Part shown: positions 26,880 through 35,786 of the stretch, one piece after another
Position numbering within the stretch: the stretch's first letter is position 1
Layout: each line of letters starts with the position of its first letter
Assembly: GCA_048268485.1 (NCBI GenBank)
Contig: JBLWVL010000010.1
Coordinates: 1 to 64,000 of the forward strand
DNA length: 64,000 nucleotides
From: Oceanospirillum sp048268485
GTDB taxonomy: Bacteria > Pseudomonadota > Gammaproteobacteria > Pseudomonadales > Halomonadaceae
Direction of reading: 5' to 3'
Notes under the pieces: generated by a model
What the model saw: only the letters and a program-made list of their open reading frames with translations
Told to the model about the DNA's origin: nothing
The model's database searches: none
Made by a program: the position numbers and the translations under genes

Positions 26880-29800
26880 TTGAATTTGACTCCTCTTAGA
26901 AAACTTAAGACGAAGCTCTCCTGCCACCTGAAAGAAGTCGTTACTCTATGTGTATGGGGTTTATGCGGTGGGGTGTTTGTGTTGGCACAACCCGTGTTTG
27001 CTGTAAGTTTTGACCATGTATTTGAAACTCAGGATATTCCTCTGCTTTGGATTAAACCCACTGGTGGAGAGATTGTTGAGGTGAATCAGGCGGCGGCTGA
27101 TTTCTACGGTTATAGCCGTGAAATACTGCAGAGAATGAGTATTCAGGACATTAACACCTTTGACCCTGATCAGGTGTTTGAGGAACGTCGTGCGGCTTCT
27201 GCTGAGGGCAGAAATTATTTTATCTTTCGCCATCAATTGGCAAATGGAGAGATCCGTACTGTTGAGGTTTACTCACATCCCTATGAAAGAAATGGGCAGC
27301 AGTTATTGCTGTCTATGATTCACGATATCACCCCGGGGCGTAATCTTGACCGGGGAATGTGGCACTATCAGCAGCGTCTTGAAGAGTTGGTGGCGATAAA
27401 GACCCAAGAATCTACCGACCAAAGTCATCGCATTATTACTCTTTTGGTTATCGGCCTGGTTATCACCGGAGGAGCCGCCCTGGCACTGGTTGTTGTGATG
27501 CGCAAGCGCCGCAGCGCGGAGCAGGAAAGTCAGCGTTTTCAAGCGATTGCGGATAATGCAATTTATGGAAATATCATCTCAGATTTTGATGGCACAGTGA
27601 TTTATGTTAACCCTTCCTTTGCTGAGGTACATGGCTATAAAGCCGATGATCTGGTTGGTCAGTTTATCAATCAGTTCCATACTGAAGAGCAGATGGATCA
27701 GGTTAATAAGTTGATGGCAGACCTGAAAGAGTACCGGCAGATCCCACCAAGGAAAATTTGGCATCAGCACCGGGATGGTTATGCCTTCCCTATGCTGATG
27801 AGTAGCTCTGTGATGGAGAGTAAGGGTGATGAGCCTGTGTACATTGCAACCGCAGCTCTTGATCTCACGGAGCAGCACCGGGAACGGCAGCAAACCGAGA
27901 AAATATTGATTGAAGCCCGGGAAAATGCGGAGCAGGCTAATCAGGCCAAGTCAGATTTCCTGGCGAATATGAGTCATGAAATCCGTACACCACTGAATGC
28001 CATCATTGGCCTGAGTGAGTCTCAGCTGGCTTCACCTGACCTTCCGGAAGAGGTGGGTCTTTCTCTGCAACAGATACATAGTTCTGGCCAGTTACTGCTT
28101 GGCATAGTGAATGACTTGCTGGATTTTTCTGAAATTGAAGCCGGCAAGATGAGCCTGGTCTCTGAGCCTTTTAACCTGCAGAAAATTCTTGAACAGCTAT
28201 CTACATTGTTTGGCCTTGCCAGTAGTAAGAAAGGCCTGGAGCTGATTCTGAATCTGCCGACTGATATCCCTCATCACTATCAGGGTGATTCGCTGAGGTT
28301 GACCCAGATTCTGACGAATCTGATGTCTAATGCGGTGAAGTTTACAGAAAAGGGTCTGGTTGAGCTTGAGATCTCCCTGCTCGAAGAAAATATAAACTCA
28401 GCACTGCTCCGGTTTAGCCTGAAAGATACGGGTATTGGTTTGACTCAAGAACAGCAGGCCCATTTATTCCAGGCTTTTTCTCAGGCTGACAACTCTATTA
28501 CCCGCCGTCATGGCGGTACGGGGTTGGGATTAATTATTAGCCAAAAACTGGTTTTTCTGATGAAAGGAGAGCAAGGCATTAAGCTGGAAAGCTCTCCTGG
28601 TGAGGGGAGCTGCTTCTATTTTGATCTTGAGCTGCCTTTTTCCCCGGTGATTGAAGACCCGCAATTGCCGACGTTATGCCCTCATACTCCATGCCATGCC
28701 CTGATTGTGGATGATCAGCCTATTGCCCGGCAGGTTTTACGTGAAATTCTGCAGTCCTGGTGTTTTGAGGTAACTGAGGCAGAAGATGGCGATATCGCAG
28801 TGCAGAAGGTAGAACAGGCTTTGTCAGATGATAGCCTCTACGACCTGATTCTGATGGACTGGGATATGCCCCGGATGAATGGGCTGGTTGCCCTGCAGTC
28901 TATTCAGGATTTACTGCGTCGAAATGGTCGTAGTGAAAATTTACCTGCTATGTTGATGGTATCCGCTTATGAACGCTCTGAGATCAATCTGGAGTGTGTC
29001 GAGAATGTGCTATACCTGCCGAAGCCTGTGCATCAATCTAACTTGTATGATGCCCTTGGTGCTTTACAGGCAAGGCTTACGCCTGACCATCACGCCAGTG
29101 AGGCTCTAGGTTTCCGGCAACAGAAAATTCTGGTCGTGGAGGACAATCTGATTAATCAGCAGGTTGTTCAGGCACAGCTGGAGCAGATGAATCTTCAGGT
29201 TGTCGTGGCGGATAATGGTCGTTTGGGTATCGAGGCGGCTCGCCGGGAGGCATTTGACTTGATTCTGATGGACATTCAGATGCCGGTAATGGATGGCTAT
29301 CGGACAACCCGGGAGATCAGGCGGTTTAATAAAGATATACCGATTATTGCACTGACAGCCGCCGCGTTGATAGAAGATCGTGAGAAGGCATTGCAGGCTG
29401 GTATGAATGATCACCTGGGTAAGCCCTTTACCAAGCGCCAGCTGTTTGACCACCTTAAGCCTTGGCTTGAAGCTGAGAGTGTAAGTCGGTTGGCTCGACC
29501 TGATAATCATAAGCAGAAAACGGTTGCGCTTGACCAGAGCCCTGAGCCTGTCATCTTACCTGAGCTCCATCAGAAGCAAACCGTATTGATTGTTGATGAT
29601 GTTCCGGCCAATGTTAAAGTTCTTGCCAGTCTACTGAAGGATGAGTATGTCGTTCAGGTTGCAAACAGTGGCCAGAAAGCGTTAGTGATTACTCAGGGTG
29701 ATCATCCCCCGGATCTGGTATTGCTGGATATTATGATGCCGGATATTGATGGCTATGATGTCTGTCGGCAGCTTAAAGCGAATCCGCGGACCAGTCGCAT

Positions 29801-30464
29801 CCCGATTATTTTTATCAGTGCTCTGGATGAAGTGAGTGACGAAGCAAAAGGCTTGCAGCTTGGAGCAGTAGACTATATTACAAAACCTTATCATCCGGAT
29901 ATTGTTAAAGCCCGTGTACGCAGCCATATGGTGTTGAAACAGAAGTCAGACCTGCTGGAAAAAATGTCCAATATGGATGGACTAACTCAAGTGGCAAACC
30001 GGCGCTATCTTGATGTAAAGCTAGGTAACGAAATTCGACGTTTACAGAGAAGCCATCAACCTTTGGGACTTGTAATGCTGGATATTGATCATTTTAAGTC
30101 TTTCAACGATAACTATGGCCATGGTAAGGGCGATGAGTGTCTGGTCAAGGTGGCATCCGTGTTAAGGCGTGTTGTTAATCGCCCGGGAGATCTTTTTGCC
30201 CGTTATGGCGGTGAAGAGTTTATTGCTATTTTGCCGGAGACCGATCAGGAGGGGGTATGGAAAATTGCCGAGGAGATGCGCAAGGCTGTTGAGTCAATGG
30301 CTATAACACATGCTTTCTCTCCGGTGTCTGATGTTGTGACTGTGAGTTTGGGTGGTTTTTCGAAATGTATCAACAACGAAGCTGCTGAGGCGCTATTAGA
30401 GCAGGCCGATCAGGCACTTTACCTTGCTAAAAAACAGGGACGTAACCAAGTTGTGGTGGTTTGA
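26880..30464 (+). CDS. Hybrid histidine kinase fused to diguanylate cyclase: PAS-TM-PAS-HisKA-HATPase-REC-REC-REC-GGDEF
   Basis: 1194 residues from a TTG at 26880 with AAGGAA eight bases upstream; the frame is open further back, inside the previous gene. A signal or anchor segment (about 17-40), a PAS-like periplasmic domain and a membrane helix (IITLLVIGLVITGGAALALV) come first. A cytoplasmic PAS, H366 (SHEIRTPLN) and an HATPase follow. Three receivers have D660, D798 and D950. The final cyclase has GGEEF at 1110-1114 and the inhibitory RxxD (RPGD) five residues before it. One polypeptide therefore links phosphorelay signals to cyclic-di-GMP synthesis. It is probably co-transcribed with the preceding kinase. 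Confidence 0.9.
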   Translation: MNLTPLRKLKTKLSCHLKEVVTLCVWGLCGGVFVLAQPVFAVSFDHVFETQDIPLLWIKPTGGEIVEVNQAAADFYGYSREILQRMSIQDINTFDPDQVFEERRAASAEGRNYFIFRHQLANGEIRTVEVYSHPYERNGQQLLLSMIHDITPGRNLDRGMWHYQQRLEELVAIKTQESTDQSHRIITLLVIGLVITGGAALALVVVMRKRRSAEQESQRFQAIADNAIYGNIISDFDGTVIYVNPSFAEVHGYKADDLVGQFINQFHTEEQMDQVNKLMADLKEYRQIPPRKIWHQHRDGYAFPMLMSSSVMESKGDEPVYIATAALDLTEQHRERQQTEKILIEARENAEQANQAKSDFLANMSHEIRTPLNAIIGLSESQLASPDLPEEVGLSLQQIHSSGQLLLGIVNDLLDFSEIEAGKMSLVSEPFNLQKILEQLSTLFGLASSKKGLELILNLPTDIPHHYQGDSLRLTQILTNLMSNAVKFTEKGLVELEISLLEENINSALLRFSLKDTGIGLTQEQQAHLFQAFSQADNSITRRHGGTGLGLIISQKLVFLMKGEQGIKLESSPGEGSCFYFDLELPFSPVIEDPQLPTLCPHTPCHALIVDDQPIARQVLREILQSWCFEVTEAEDGDIAVQKVEQALSDDSLYDLILMDWDMPRMNGLVALQSIQDLLRRNGRSENLPAMLMVSAYERSEINLECVENVLYLPKPVHQSNLYDALGALQARLTPDHHASEALGFRQQKILVVEDNLINQQVVQAQLEQMNLQVVVADNGRLGIEAARREAFDLILMDIQMPVMDGYRTTREIRRFNKDIPIIALTAAALIEDREKALQAGMNDHLGKPFTKRQLFDHLKPWLEAESVSRLARPDNHKQKTVALDQSPEPVILPELHQKQTVLIVDDVPANVKVLASLLKDEYVVQVANSGQKALVITQGDHPPDLVLLDIMMPDIDGYDVCRQLKANPRTSRIPIIFISALDEVSDEAKGLQLGAVDYITKPYHPDIVKARVRSHMVLKQKSDLLEKMSNMDGLTQVANRRYLDVKLGNEIRRLQRSHQPLGLVMLDIDHFKSFNDNYGHGKGDECLVKVASVLRRVVNRPGDLFARYGGEEFIAILPETDQEGVWKIAEEMRKAVESMAITHAFSPVSDVVTVSLGGFSKCINNEAAEALLEQADQALYLAKKQGRNQVVVV

Positions 30465-30519
30465 TCTGATGGTATTTATGATGAAAGTACGTCTGATCAC
30501 TTACTTTGCCGTTAAGGCG

Positions 30520-31209
30520 TTAACACCGGGATAGTTCAGAGAAATTGATATCCCGGGCTGCAATAACAGCCTGAATCCGGTTGTTTACCCCCAGTTTACG
30601 CAAAATTGCGGAGACATGAGCCTTAACGGTTGTCTCTGCGATAGAGAGGGTATAGGCGATCTGCTTATTTGACTCTCCCTCCGCCATATGTTGCAGAACA
30701 ATGATCTGGCGTCGGGTTAAAGACGAGAGTAGAGCCGGATTAATGGACTCGGTTTGCCGCTGTTGGTGTAGGTTCTGAGCCCCTGACAGATTTTTGTCGA
30801 TGTTGCTATCACCCCGGATAATATCGGATGGCAGATAAACATTACCATTAAGAATCTGCTCTAATGCTTTATGCATCTGTTCACGCGGTGATGATTTGGT
30901 AATAAAGCCTACCGCGCCAAAAGTAATAGCCTGCAGCACGACCTTTTTATCATCTTCTGCCGATACAATGACAATAGGTGTTGACGGTGCAGCTTTTCGT
31001 AAGCGCAATAATCCTTGAAAGCCATTCATGCCATCCATATTAAGATCAAGCAGAACAAGGTCTATATCACCCTTGTGAGTGACCAGTGTAAAGGTGTCCT
31101 CCAGGTTGCAGGTTTCCAGAATTTCACTATCTGGATAGCTGTTACGTACAACACTGGCGATAGCCTCCCGAAATATAGGGTGGTCGTCGGCTGTTACTAT
31201 TTTGTACAT
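30520..31209 (-). CDS. LuxR/NarL-type response regulator
   Basis: 229 residues from the ATG at 31207-31209, which has AAGGG six bases upstream. The receiver domain starts MYKIVTADDHPIFREAI; its phosphoacceptor is in DLVLLDLNMDGMNG, and the conserved Lys is in GAVGFITKSSPRE. The C-terminal LuxR helix-turn-helix is SLTRRQIIVLQHMAEGESNKQIAYTLSIAETTVKAHVSAILRKLGV, split over the last 60 residues. It is convergent with the two hybrid kinases and may be their output, as stand-alone regulators of this type often pair with HPt-bearing kinases. AldB-type dehydrogenases are under such regulators (ErdR/AgmR type) in Pseudomonas, so the nearby gene is a possible target. Confidence 0.93.
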   Translation of the reverse strand: MYKIVTADDHPIFREAIASVVRNSYPDSEILETCNLEDTFTLVTHKGDIDLVLLDLNMDGMNGFQGLLRLRKAAPSTPIVIVSAEDDKKVVLQAITFGAVGFITKSSPREQMHKALEQILNGNVYLPSDIIRGDSNIDKNLSGAQNLHQQRQTESINPALLSSLTRRQIIVLQHMAEGESNKQIAYTLSIAETTVKAHVSAILRKLGVNNRIQAVIAARDINFSELSRC

Positions 31210-31483
31210 AGTTAACCCTTTTATCTGCTTACTTTCTTTGCGATTAGGTGTGATGGCCGTACCTTCATATGCTTTAACCGGACATCTCAAGAGTTTCAAA
31301 CAGGTTTTTCAGGTATTTTAATTGGATTAATGCCCGTCAATAATGACCCTTGCGTTAGATTTTGTGCATACTACAAAAGTAAGGCGTGCTTGAAATCAGG
31401 GCGAGATGGCGGAATATTTTTTGGCGGTGGTGTAAATATAGTCTACATTTGATGTACTTATGATGTTTGTCTCTTGTAATCCT

Positions 31484-31554
31484 GAACAAGCAGTGTGCTT
31501 GTTGTTCTGGGGTTCCCACCCTTTTTGTTGGCCGGCGCTTGCCGGCCTTTTTTT
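31484..31554 (+). ncRNA. Candidate small RNA 3' end (stem-loop plus terminator)
   Basis: A hairpin GAACAAGCA/TGCTTGTTGTTC (31484-31507) is followed by a 22-base single strand and then a perfect terminator at 31530-31554 (GGCCGGC, GCTT loop, GCCGGCC, seven Ts). No rightward gene lies within 1 kb upstream except the kinase ending at 30464. The 5' end was not determined. The family was not recognised. Confidence 0.4.
31530..31554 (+). terminator. Orphan intrinsic terminator
   Basis: The 7-bp GC-only stem GGCCGGC/GCCGGCC is followed by seven Ts on the plus strand. No T-run follows on the minus strand, so it does not serve the GST-fold gene to its right. Confidence 0.85.
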
Positions 31555-31594
31555 GTTGTTGGTTCTATTCTCAACAGGTTGACTCTGCTATGGA

Positions 31595-32173
31595 TCAGCT
31601 GGTTGTTCGAGGGTCTGTCTCCTGAACAATGCTCTTATCCAGCTGAGCGGTATAAAAGGATGCCAGAGCAGGATACTCATCAAGAGTGAATAGCTCACGG
31701 AACAAAATCCAATCCAGAAGTGTAAATAGGCAGATGGACGGATAGCGCCACTCGCTGAAGTCTCCATCTTTGGTTGCTTGCTCCAATACAGGCATAGTAC
31801 GGGCAATACGCTCTTTCTGCAGATTAAGAATCAGGCGGTCATCTGAGGTATCGATGCCTGAACGCTTGCTCATAAGAAGAATGATGAAGGACTCCTGCAT
31901 ACTGTCGATCAGAGTCATCAGGTTTTCATCTTCCCAGTCAAGGCGTTCTTGCTTCAGTTTTTCATTCAGATAGCGATGGATGATGCGGGAGTCATAAACC
32001 GAATGTTCGTTGTCTACCAGCATTGGGACCTTCATGGCAGGGGTGTAGGTTTCCAGCTCCGCCCTGTCAGCTTCACTGTAGATATCCAGTGGTAAAAATT
32101 CATATTGATGGCCTTCCAGCCAGAGGCGAAGACGTCGGACATAGGGAGATGGGTGGGATCCTACCAGTTTCAT
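31595..32173 (-). CDS. Glutathione S-transferase-fold protein
   Basis: 192 residues, slightly short for a GST. The N-terminal thioredoxin-fold domain begins MKLVGSHPSPYVRRLRLWL. The Ser/Pro at SPYVRR lies where GSTs have their catalytic Ser or Cys. The cis-proline is in MKVPMLVDN, and DSRIIHRYLNE fits the glutathione-contact ESxxI-like motif. The C-terminal helical domain is degenerate. The gene diverges from the aldehyde dehydrogenase with a 407-bp gap. It may detoxify electrophiles or act as a reductase; the substrate is not deducible. Confidence 0.8.
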   Translation of the reverse strand: MKLVGSHPSPYVRRLRLWLEGHQYEFLPLDIYSEADRAELETYTPAMKVPMLVDNEHSVYDSRIIHRYLNEKLKQERLDWEDENLMTLIDSMQESFIILLMSKRSGIDTSDDRLILNLQKERIARTMPVLEQATKDGDFSEWRYPSICLFTLLDWILFRELFTLDEYPALASFYTAQLDKSIVQETDPRTTS

Positions 32174-32580
32174 CGGGGTTAGCTCCTAAATAGTCGGGGC
32201 GCATCGATATTCGAAAGCACCGTGGGTGATCTTTTTTTGAAAAGCCTTTTACACATCCTTTGAAGAACAGGTTGCTGGTTTGTTCCATTCACCGGTTTAT
32301 TAGTTTTACAGGAAAGCACTTTAGTCTTGTTTTCCTGTAGTGGCAAATGATGCGTTACTTTTAAAATTAGTACTAAAGTACTATTTTTTAGCCTCTAAAG
32401 TGCCATTTTGGGACTTGTTGTGATCAGCCATGATGTAACGATAGTGAGCCGGAGCAAATGAATCATCAGGTAAGCCAGTCCGCCCTGCTTGGTTCTGCTT
32501 CCGATACTGTTTGATATGCCGAAGAGAGGCTTTCATTGGAAGGTTCTCTCTTAACGACAACAACAAAAGAGGCGATTCAT
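32174..32580. other. 407-bp divergent control region between the GST-fold gene and aldB
   Basis: It holds a perfect palindrome at 32368-32383 and is AT-rich around it. No sigma-54 promoter (GG-N10-GC) was found, although one half-match at 32341 was examined. No coding region is supported. Confidence 0.5.
32368..32383. promoter_or_regulatory. Operator-like palindrome in the GST-fold/aldB intergenic region
   Basis: TAGTACT-AA-AGTACTA is a perfect 7-bp inverted repeat near the middle of the divergent gap, so one bound regulator could control both genes. Confidence 0.4.
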
Positions 32581-34098
32581 ATGATCTACGCACAACCAGG
32601 AACAACAGGCTCAGTTGTTAATTTCAGAGAGCGCTACGGTAACTTTATTGGTGGGGAGTGGGTTGCCCCTGTGAAAGGTGAGTATTTTAAAAATATATCA
32701 CCGGTTAATGGCGAAGTTATCTGTGAAATCCCACGATCTACTGCTGAAGATATTGATTTGGCACTGGATGCAGCGCATGCAGCGAAAGAAGCCTGGGGTA
32801 AAACCTCAGTAACAGAGCGCTCCAACCTTCTGTTGAAAATTGCAGACCGGATTGAAGCCAATCTGGAAAAAATTGCCGTGGCAGAAACCTACGATAATGG
32901 TAAAGCGGTGCGTGAAACCTTGGCAGCAGATGTTCCTCTGGCTGTTGACCATTTCCGCTATTTTGCAGGCTGTATTCGTGCTCAGGAAGGCTCTGTTGGA
33001 GAGATAGATCAAAATACAGTGGCCTACCACTTCCACGAGCCTTTGGGCGTTGTGGGACAGATCATTCCCTGGAACTTTCCGCTGCTTATGGCCGCCTGGA
33101 AAATTGCTCCTGCACTGGCTGCCGGTAACTGTATTGTTCTTAAGCCAGCCGAGCAGACGCCAGCATCTATTCTGGTTCTGATGGAAACCATTCAGGACCT
33201 GCTACCCGCTGGTATTCTGAATATTGTTAATGGCTTTGGTGCAGAAGCGGGTCAGGCGCTGGCAACCTCAACGCGTATTGCTAAGATCGCTTTTACTGGC
33301 TCTACTCCTGTGGGATCTCATATCCTGAAATGTGCCGCTGAGAATATTATTCCATCCACTGTTGAGCTGGGTGGGAAGTCTCCGAATATCTTCTTCAATG
33401 ACGTGCTGGATCAGGAGGATGAATTTGTCAGCAAATGTGTTGAAGGAAGCGTATTGGCATTTTTCAATCAGGGTGAGGTGTGTACCTGCCCATCCCGTAT
33501 GCTGATTCAGGAGGATATCTACGAGGCCTTTATTGGTAAGGTGATTGAGCGGATCGGTCAGATTAAACGGGGTAATCCACTGGATACCGAGGTAATGGTG
33601 GGGGCTCAGGCGTCTCAGGAGCAATACGATAAAATTCTGAGCTATCTGGATATCGGTCGTAAGGAAGGCGCTGAAGTGCTGGTGGGGGGAGATAAAGAAG
33701 CCCTTAGTGATGAGACCGGGGGTTACTATATTCAGCCGACCTTGCTGAAAGGCACCAACGATATGCGGGTATTTCAGGAAGAAATTTTTGGCCCGGTGGT
33801 TTCGGTCACAACCTTTAAGGATGAAGCGGAGGCACTGGCCATCGCCAATGATTCTGAGTTTGGTTTAGGAGCTGGTGTCTGGACCCGGGATATGAATCTG
33901 TCCTATCGCATGGGGCGTGGTATTGAAGCAGGGCGTGTATGGACTAACTGCTATCACCACTATCCAGCCCATGCCGCCTTTGGAGGCTATAAGAAATCCG
34001 GTGTTGGTCGTGAGAACCATAAGATGATGCTGGATCACTACCAACAGACCAAGAATCTGCTGGTGAGCTACGATATTAATCCTATGGGCTTTTTCTAA
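32581..34098 (+). CDS. aldB: Aldehyde dehydrogenase, AldB/ExaC type
   Basis: 505 residues from the ATG at 32581, with AGAGG nine bases upstream. It oxidises acetaldehyde and similar aldehydes to acids with NAD(P)+. Near-identity with E. coli AldB is visible in FIGGEWVAPVKGEYF, HFHEPLGVVGQIIPWNFPLLMAAWK, and the end GVGRENHKMMLDHYQQTKNLLVSY. The catalytic cysteine is C301 in NQGEVCTCPSR and the general base is E262 in VELGGKSPN. In Pseudomonas the ExaC relative works in ethanol oxidation under LuxR-type regulators, and one such regulator is nearby. It is followed by its own terminator. Confidence 0.93.
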   Translation: MIYAQPGTTGSVVNFRERYGNFIGGEWVAPVKGEYFKNISPVNGEVICEIPRSTAEDIDLALDAAHAAKEAWGKTSVTERSNLLLKIADRIEANLEKIAVAETYDNGKAVRETLAADVPLAVDHFRYFAGCIRAQEGSVGEIDQNTVAYHFHEPLGVVGQIIPWNFPLLMAAWKIAPALAAGNCIVLKPAEQTPASILVLMETIQDLLPAGILNIVNGFGAEAGQALATSTRIAKIAFTGSTPVGSHILKCAAENIIPSTVELGGKSPNIFFNDVLDQEDEFVSKCVEGSVLAFFNQGEVCTCPSRMLIQEDIYEAFIGKVIERIGQIKRGNPLDTEVMVGAQASQEQYDKILSYLDIGRKEGAEVLVGGDKEALSDETGGYYIQPTLLKGTNDMRVFQEEIFGPVVSVTTFKDEAEALAIANDSEFGLGAGVWTRDMNLSYRMGRGIEAGRVWTNCYHHYPAHAAFGGYKKSGVGRENHKMMLDHYQQTKNLLVSYDINPMGFF

Positions 34099-34147
34099 AT
34101 CTAATAGATTTTCGGCTTTAACCTATGACTAGTAGGTGAATGTTTAA

Positions 34148-34179
34148 AATGCCTTCCGATTTCGGAAGGCATTTTTTTT
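34148..34179 (+). terminator. Intrinsic terminator of aldB
   Basis: The perfect arms AATGCCTTCCGA/TCGGAAGGCATT surround a 2-base loop and are followed by a T-run, 50 bp after the stop codon. Confidence 0.92.
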
Positions 34180-34264
34180 GCTGAGGTTTTTGCGGAAATA
34201 GTTGCTTTCAGCTGAGTAGAAGGGGAGGTATCATGACCTGCTTTTTGACTATGTAGGAAGACGT

Positions 34265-34435
34265 ATGTCCCTTGAAACGGCACCGGACCACATTAAACTG
34301 GCTGTGGATCTGATTGAATTGCTGGAAACGAATGGTATTGATAATCGCACTGCTGAGCTGGCGCTGGAGGTTGTTTTAAAGGATCTTCAGGCTAAGATTG
34401 CGGTGCAGAAGATGCTCGATCCTGACAAATTCTGA
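34265..34435 (+). CDS. ybaM: YbaM-like small protein (DUF2496)
   Basis: A 56-residue protein too short for usual cut-offs. It has GGA six bases before the ATG. MSLETAPDHIKLAVDLIELL closely resembles the E. coli YbaM start ([20 protein letters not shown]), and the spacing of the following helix is similar. The E. coli protein is small and cytoplasmic; its function is unknown. The sequence looks like two amphipathic helices. It sits alone between aldB and a GGDEF gene, about 90 bp before the latter, and could be co-transcribed with it. Confidence 0.82.
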   Translation: MSLETAPDHIKLAVDLIELLETNGIDNRTAELALEVVLKDLQAKIAVQKMLDPDKF

Positions 34436-34528
34436 CATCAGGAACCTGTTGACTACTAACCTGGTTCTCAGCAGGTTAGACTCTTTCAGGTAATACAGGG
34501 ATTTTCCCTTGAAATGCAGGTTTAACCC

Positions 34529-35665
34529 ATGCCAACAGAGAAACACCTGAACCGCCTTTTGTTCTTTCTACTGGGTAGTAAGCTCTCCCCCTACCAGCAT
34601 ATCCATCATGGCGTTCTTCTTATCGGCGGCTTAGGCTATCTGGCCTGCAGTATCTTTAATGCTTTCTTTCAGACTGCGGATGTGATTTTATCCTACGCCC
34701 AATTCGGTCTGTTTCTTCTGATCATGCTGGTCTGGTACAGATCCCGCTTCCACAACCAGTATCGTCGAATGGCTGTGGTCTTTATGTTCGTTATGGTGCT
34801 GGTAGCTTTGCCCATTAACTGGATCTATAACGCTGGCCTGGCGGGGCCTACCTACTTCCTGAATCTTTGTACCCTGGCTTATATAAGCGTGGCATTTCGT
34901 GATTTCGGTGCTTATAGGAGAATAGGAATTACTCTGGTGGTTGCAATCCCATTAGTTATGATGTGGCTTGATTTGACTCAACCGGAGATGATCTATAGCT
35001 ATCCCAGTGAGCTTGCAAGGGCTTTGGATTTAAGTTTTAGTTTTGTCGTTACAGCGGTTTTATTATTGCTAATGATGGGCAGCTATTCCCGGCGCTATCG
35101 ATTAGAACGTGATAAAGCAGAGCGCTTAGCTAAACAGCTTAGGATTTTGTCTGAGCAGGATCCTTTGACAGGCCTATATAACAGGCGTGCGATGGATCAC
35201 TATCTGGATAACCTGACGAGTGCTGGTAAAGTATTTACTCTAGCAATGCTTGACCTTGACCATTTCAAGAAATTAAATGACAAGCATGGCCATAGCTATG
35301 GAGATGAAGTGCTTTGTTTGTACTCGGAAGAGCTAAGCCGCCTGGCCAGGGATAACAAAGGGATTGCGGTAAGATTAGGGGGGGAGGAGTTTGTTCTGGT
35401 TCTTCCTATGCCTGAGGCTGAGGCCGCAGATAAAGTGCAGACTTTATCCGTTTGTCTGCAGGAGCTGTCGTTGAAACATGGTGTTGTAACTTTTAGTGCT
35501 GGTGTAGCTGAATGTTATAAAAACGAAGGCCGGGGCCACCTGCTGAGGCGTGTTGATCATCTTTTATACGCGGCAAAAGAGGCTGGCCGGGATCGAATCT
35601 TTGCTGCGCAATGTTATCCTGGCTATCAAGAGCAGGTCATTTCTTCTGAAGTTGTGGTGCAGTGA
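34529..35665 (+). CDS. Membrane-bound diguanylate cyclase (GGDEF)
   Basis: 378 residues. About six hydrophobic helices fill residues 22-195, with no recognised sensor name. The GGDEF domain begins at DPLTGLYNRRAMDHYL, contains the metal-binding LDLDHFKKLNDKHGHSYGDEVL, and has GGEEF at 284-288, so it should make cyclic-di-GMP. The inhibitory RxxD is not in place (RDNK precedes), suggesting no product inhibition at that site. No EAL domain is present. The input signal is unknown and probably comes from the membrane. Confidence 0.92.
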   Translation: MPTEKHLNRLLFFLLGSKLSPYQHIHHGVLLIGGLGYLACSIFNAFFQTADVILSYAQFGLFLLIMLVWYRSRFHNQYRRMAVVFMFVMVLVALPINWIYNAGLAGPTYFLNLCTLAYISVAFRDFGAYRRIGITLVVAIPLVMMWLDLTQPEMIYSYPSELARALDLSFSFVVTAVLLLLMMGSYSRRYRLERDKAERLAKQLRILSEQDPLTGLYNRRAMDHYLDNLTSAGKVFTLAMLDLDHFKKLNDKHGHSYGDEVLCLYSEELSRLARDNKGIAVRLGGEEFVLVLPMPEAEAADKVQTLSVCLQELSLKHGVVTFSAGVAECYKNEGRGHLLRRVDHLLYAAKEAGRDRIFAAQCYPGYQEQVISSEVVVQ

Positions 35666-35786
35666 TAAACGGGACGAATAATTCCCTTATAGAGCCCTAC
35701 CACTTTGTCCTAATGTGACTGATGAAACCTATCTGTTAAGCTAAATATTTTGTTATCCGTTTTCTGGTCTTTTCAGGTGAAATACT

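Larger units (their letters stand above)
31210..31594. other. 385-bp gap between the LuxR-type regulator and the GST-fold gene
   Basis: No protein-coding region was supported. The right part carries a stem-loop and a strong rightward terminator (31484-31554) that belongs to neither flanking gene, since both are on the minus strand. Confidence 0.6.

Noticed and set aside
32341..32356. Possible sigma-54 promoter before aldB
   Set aside because: The GG and GC dinucleotides are separated by 8 bases, not 10, so the element would not be used.
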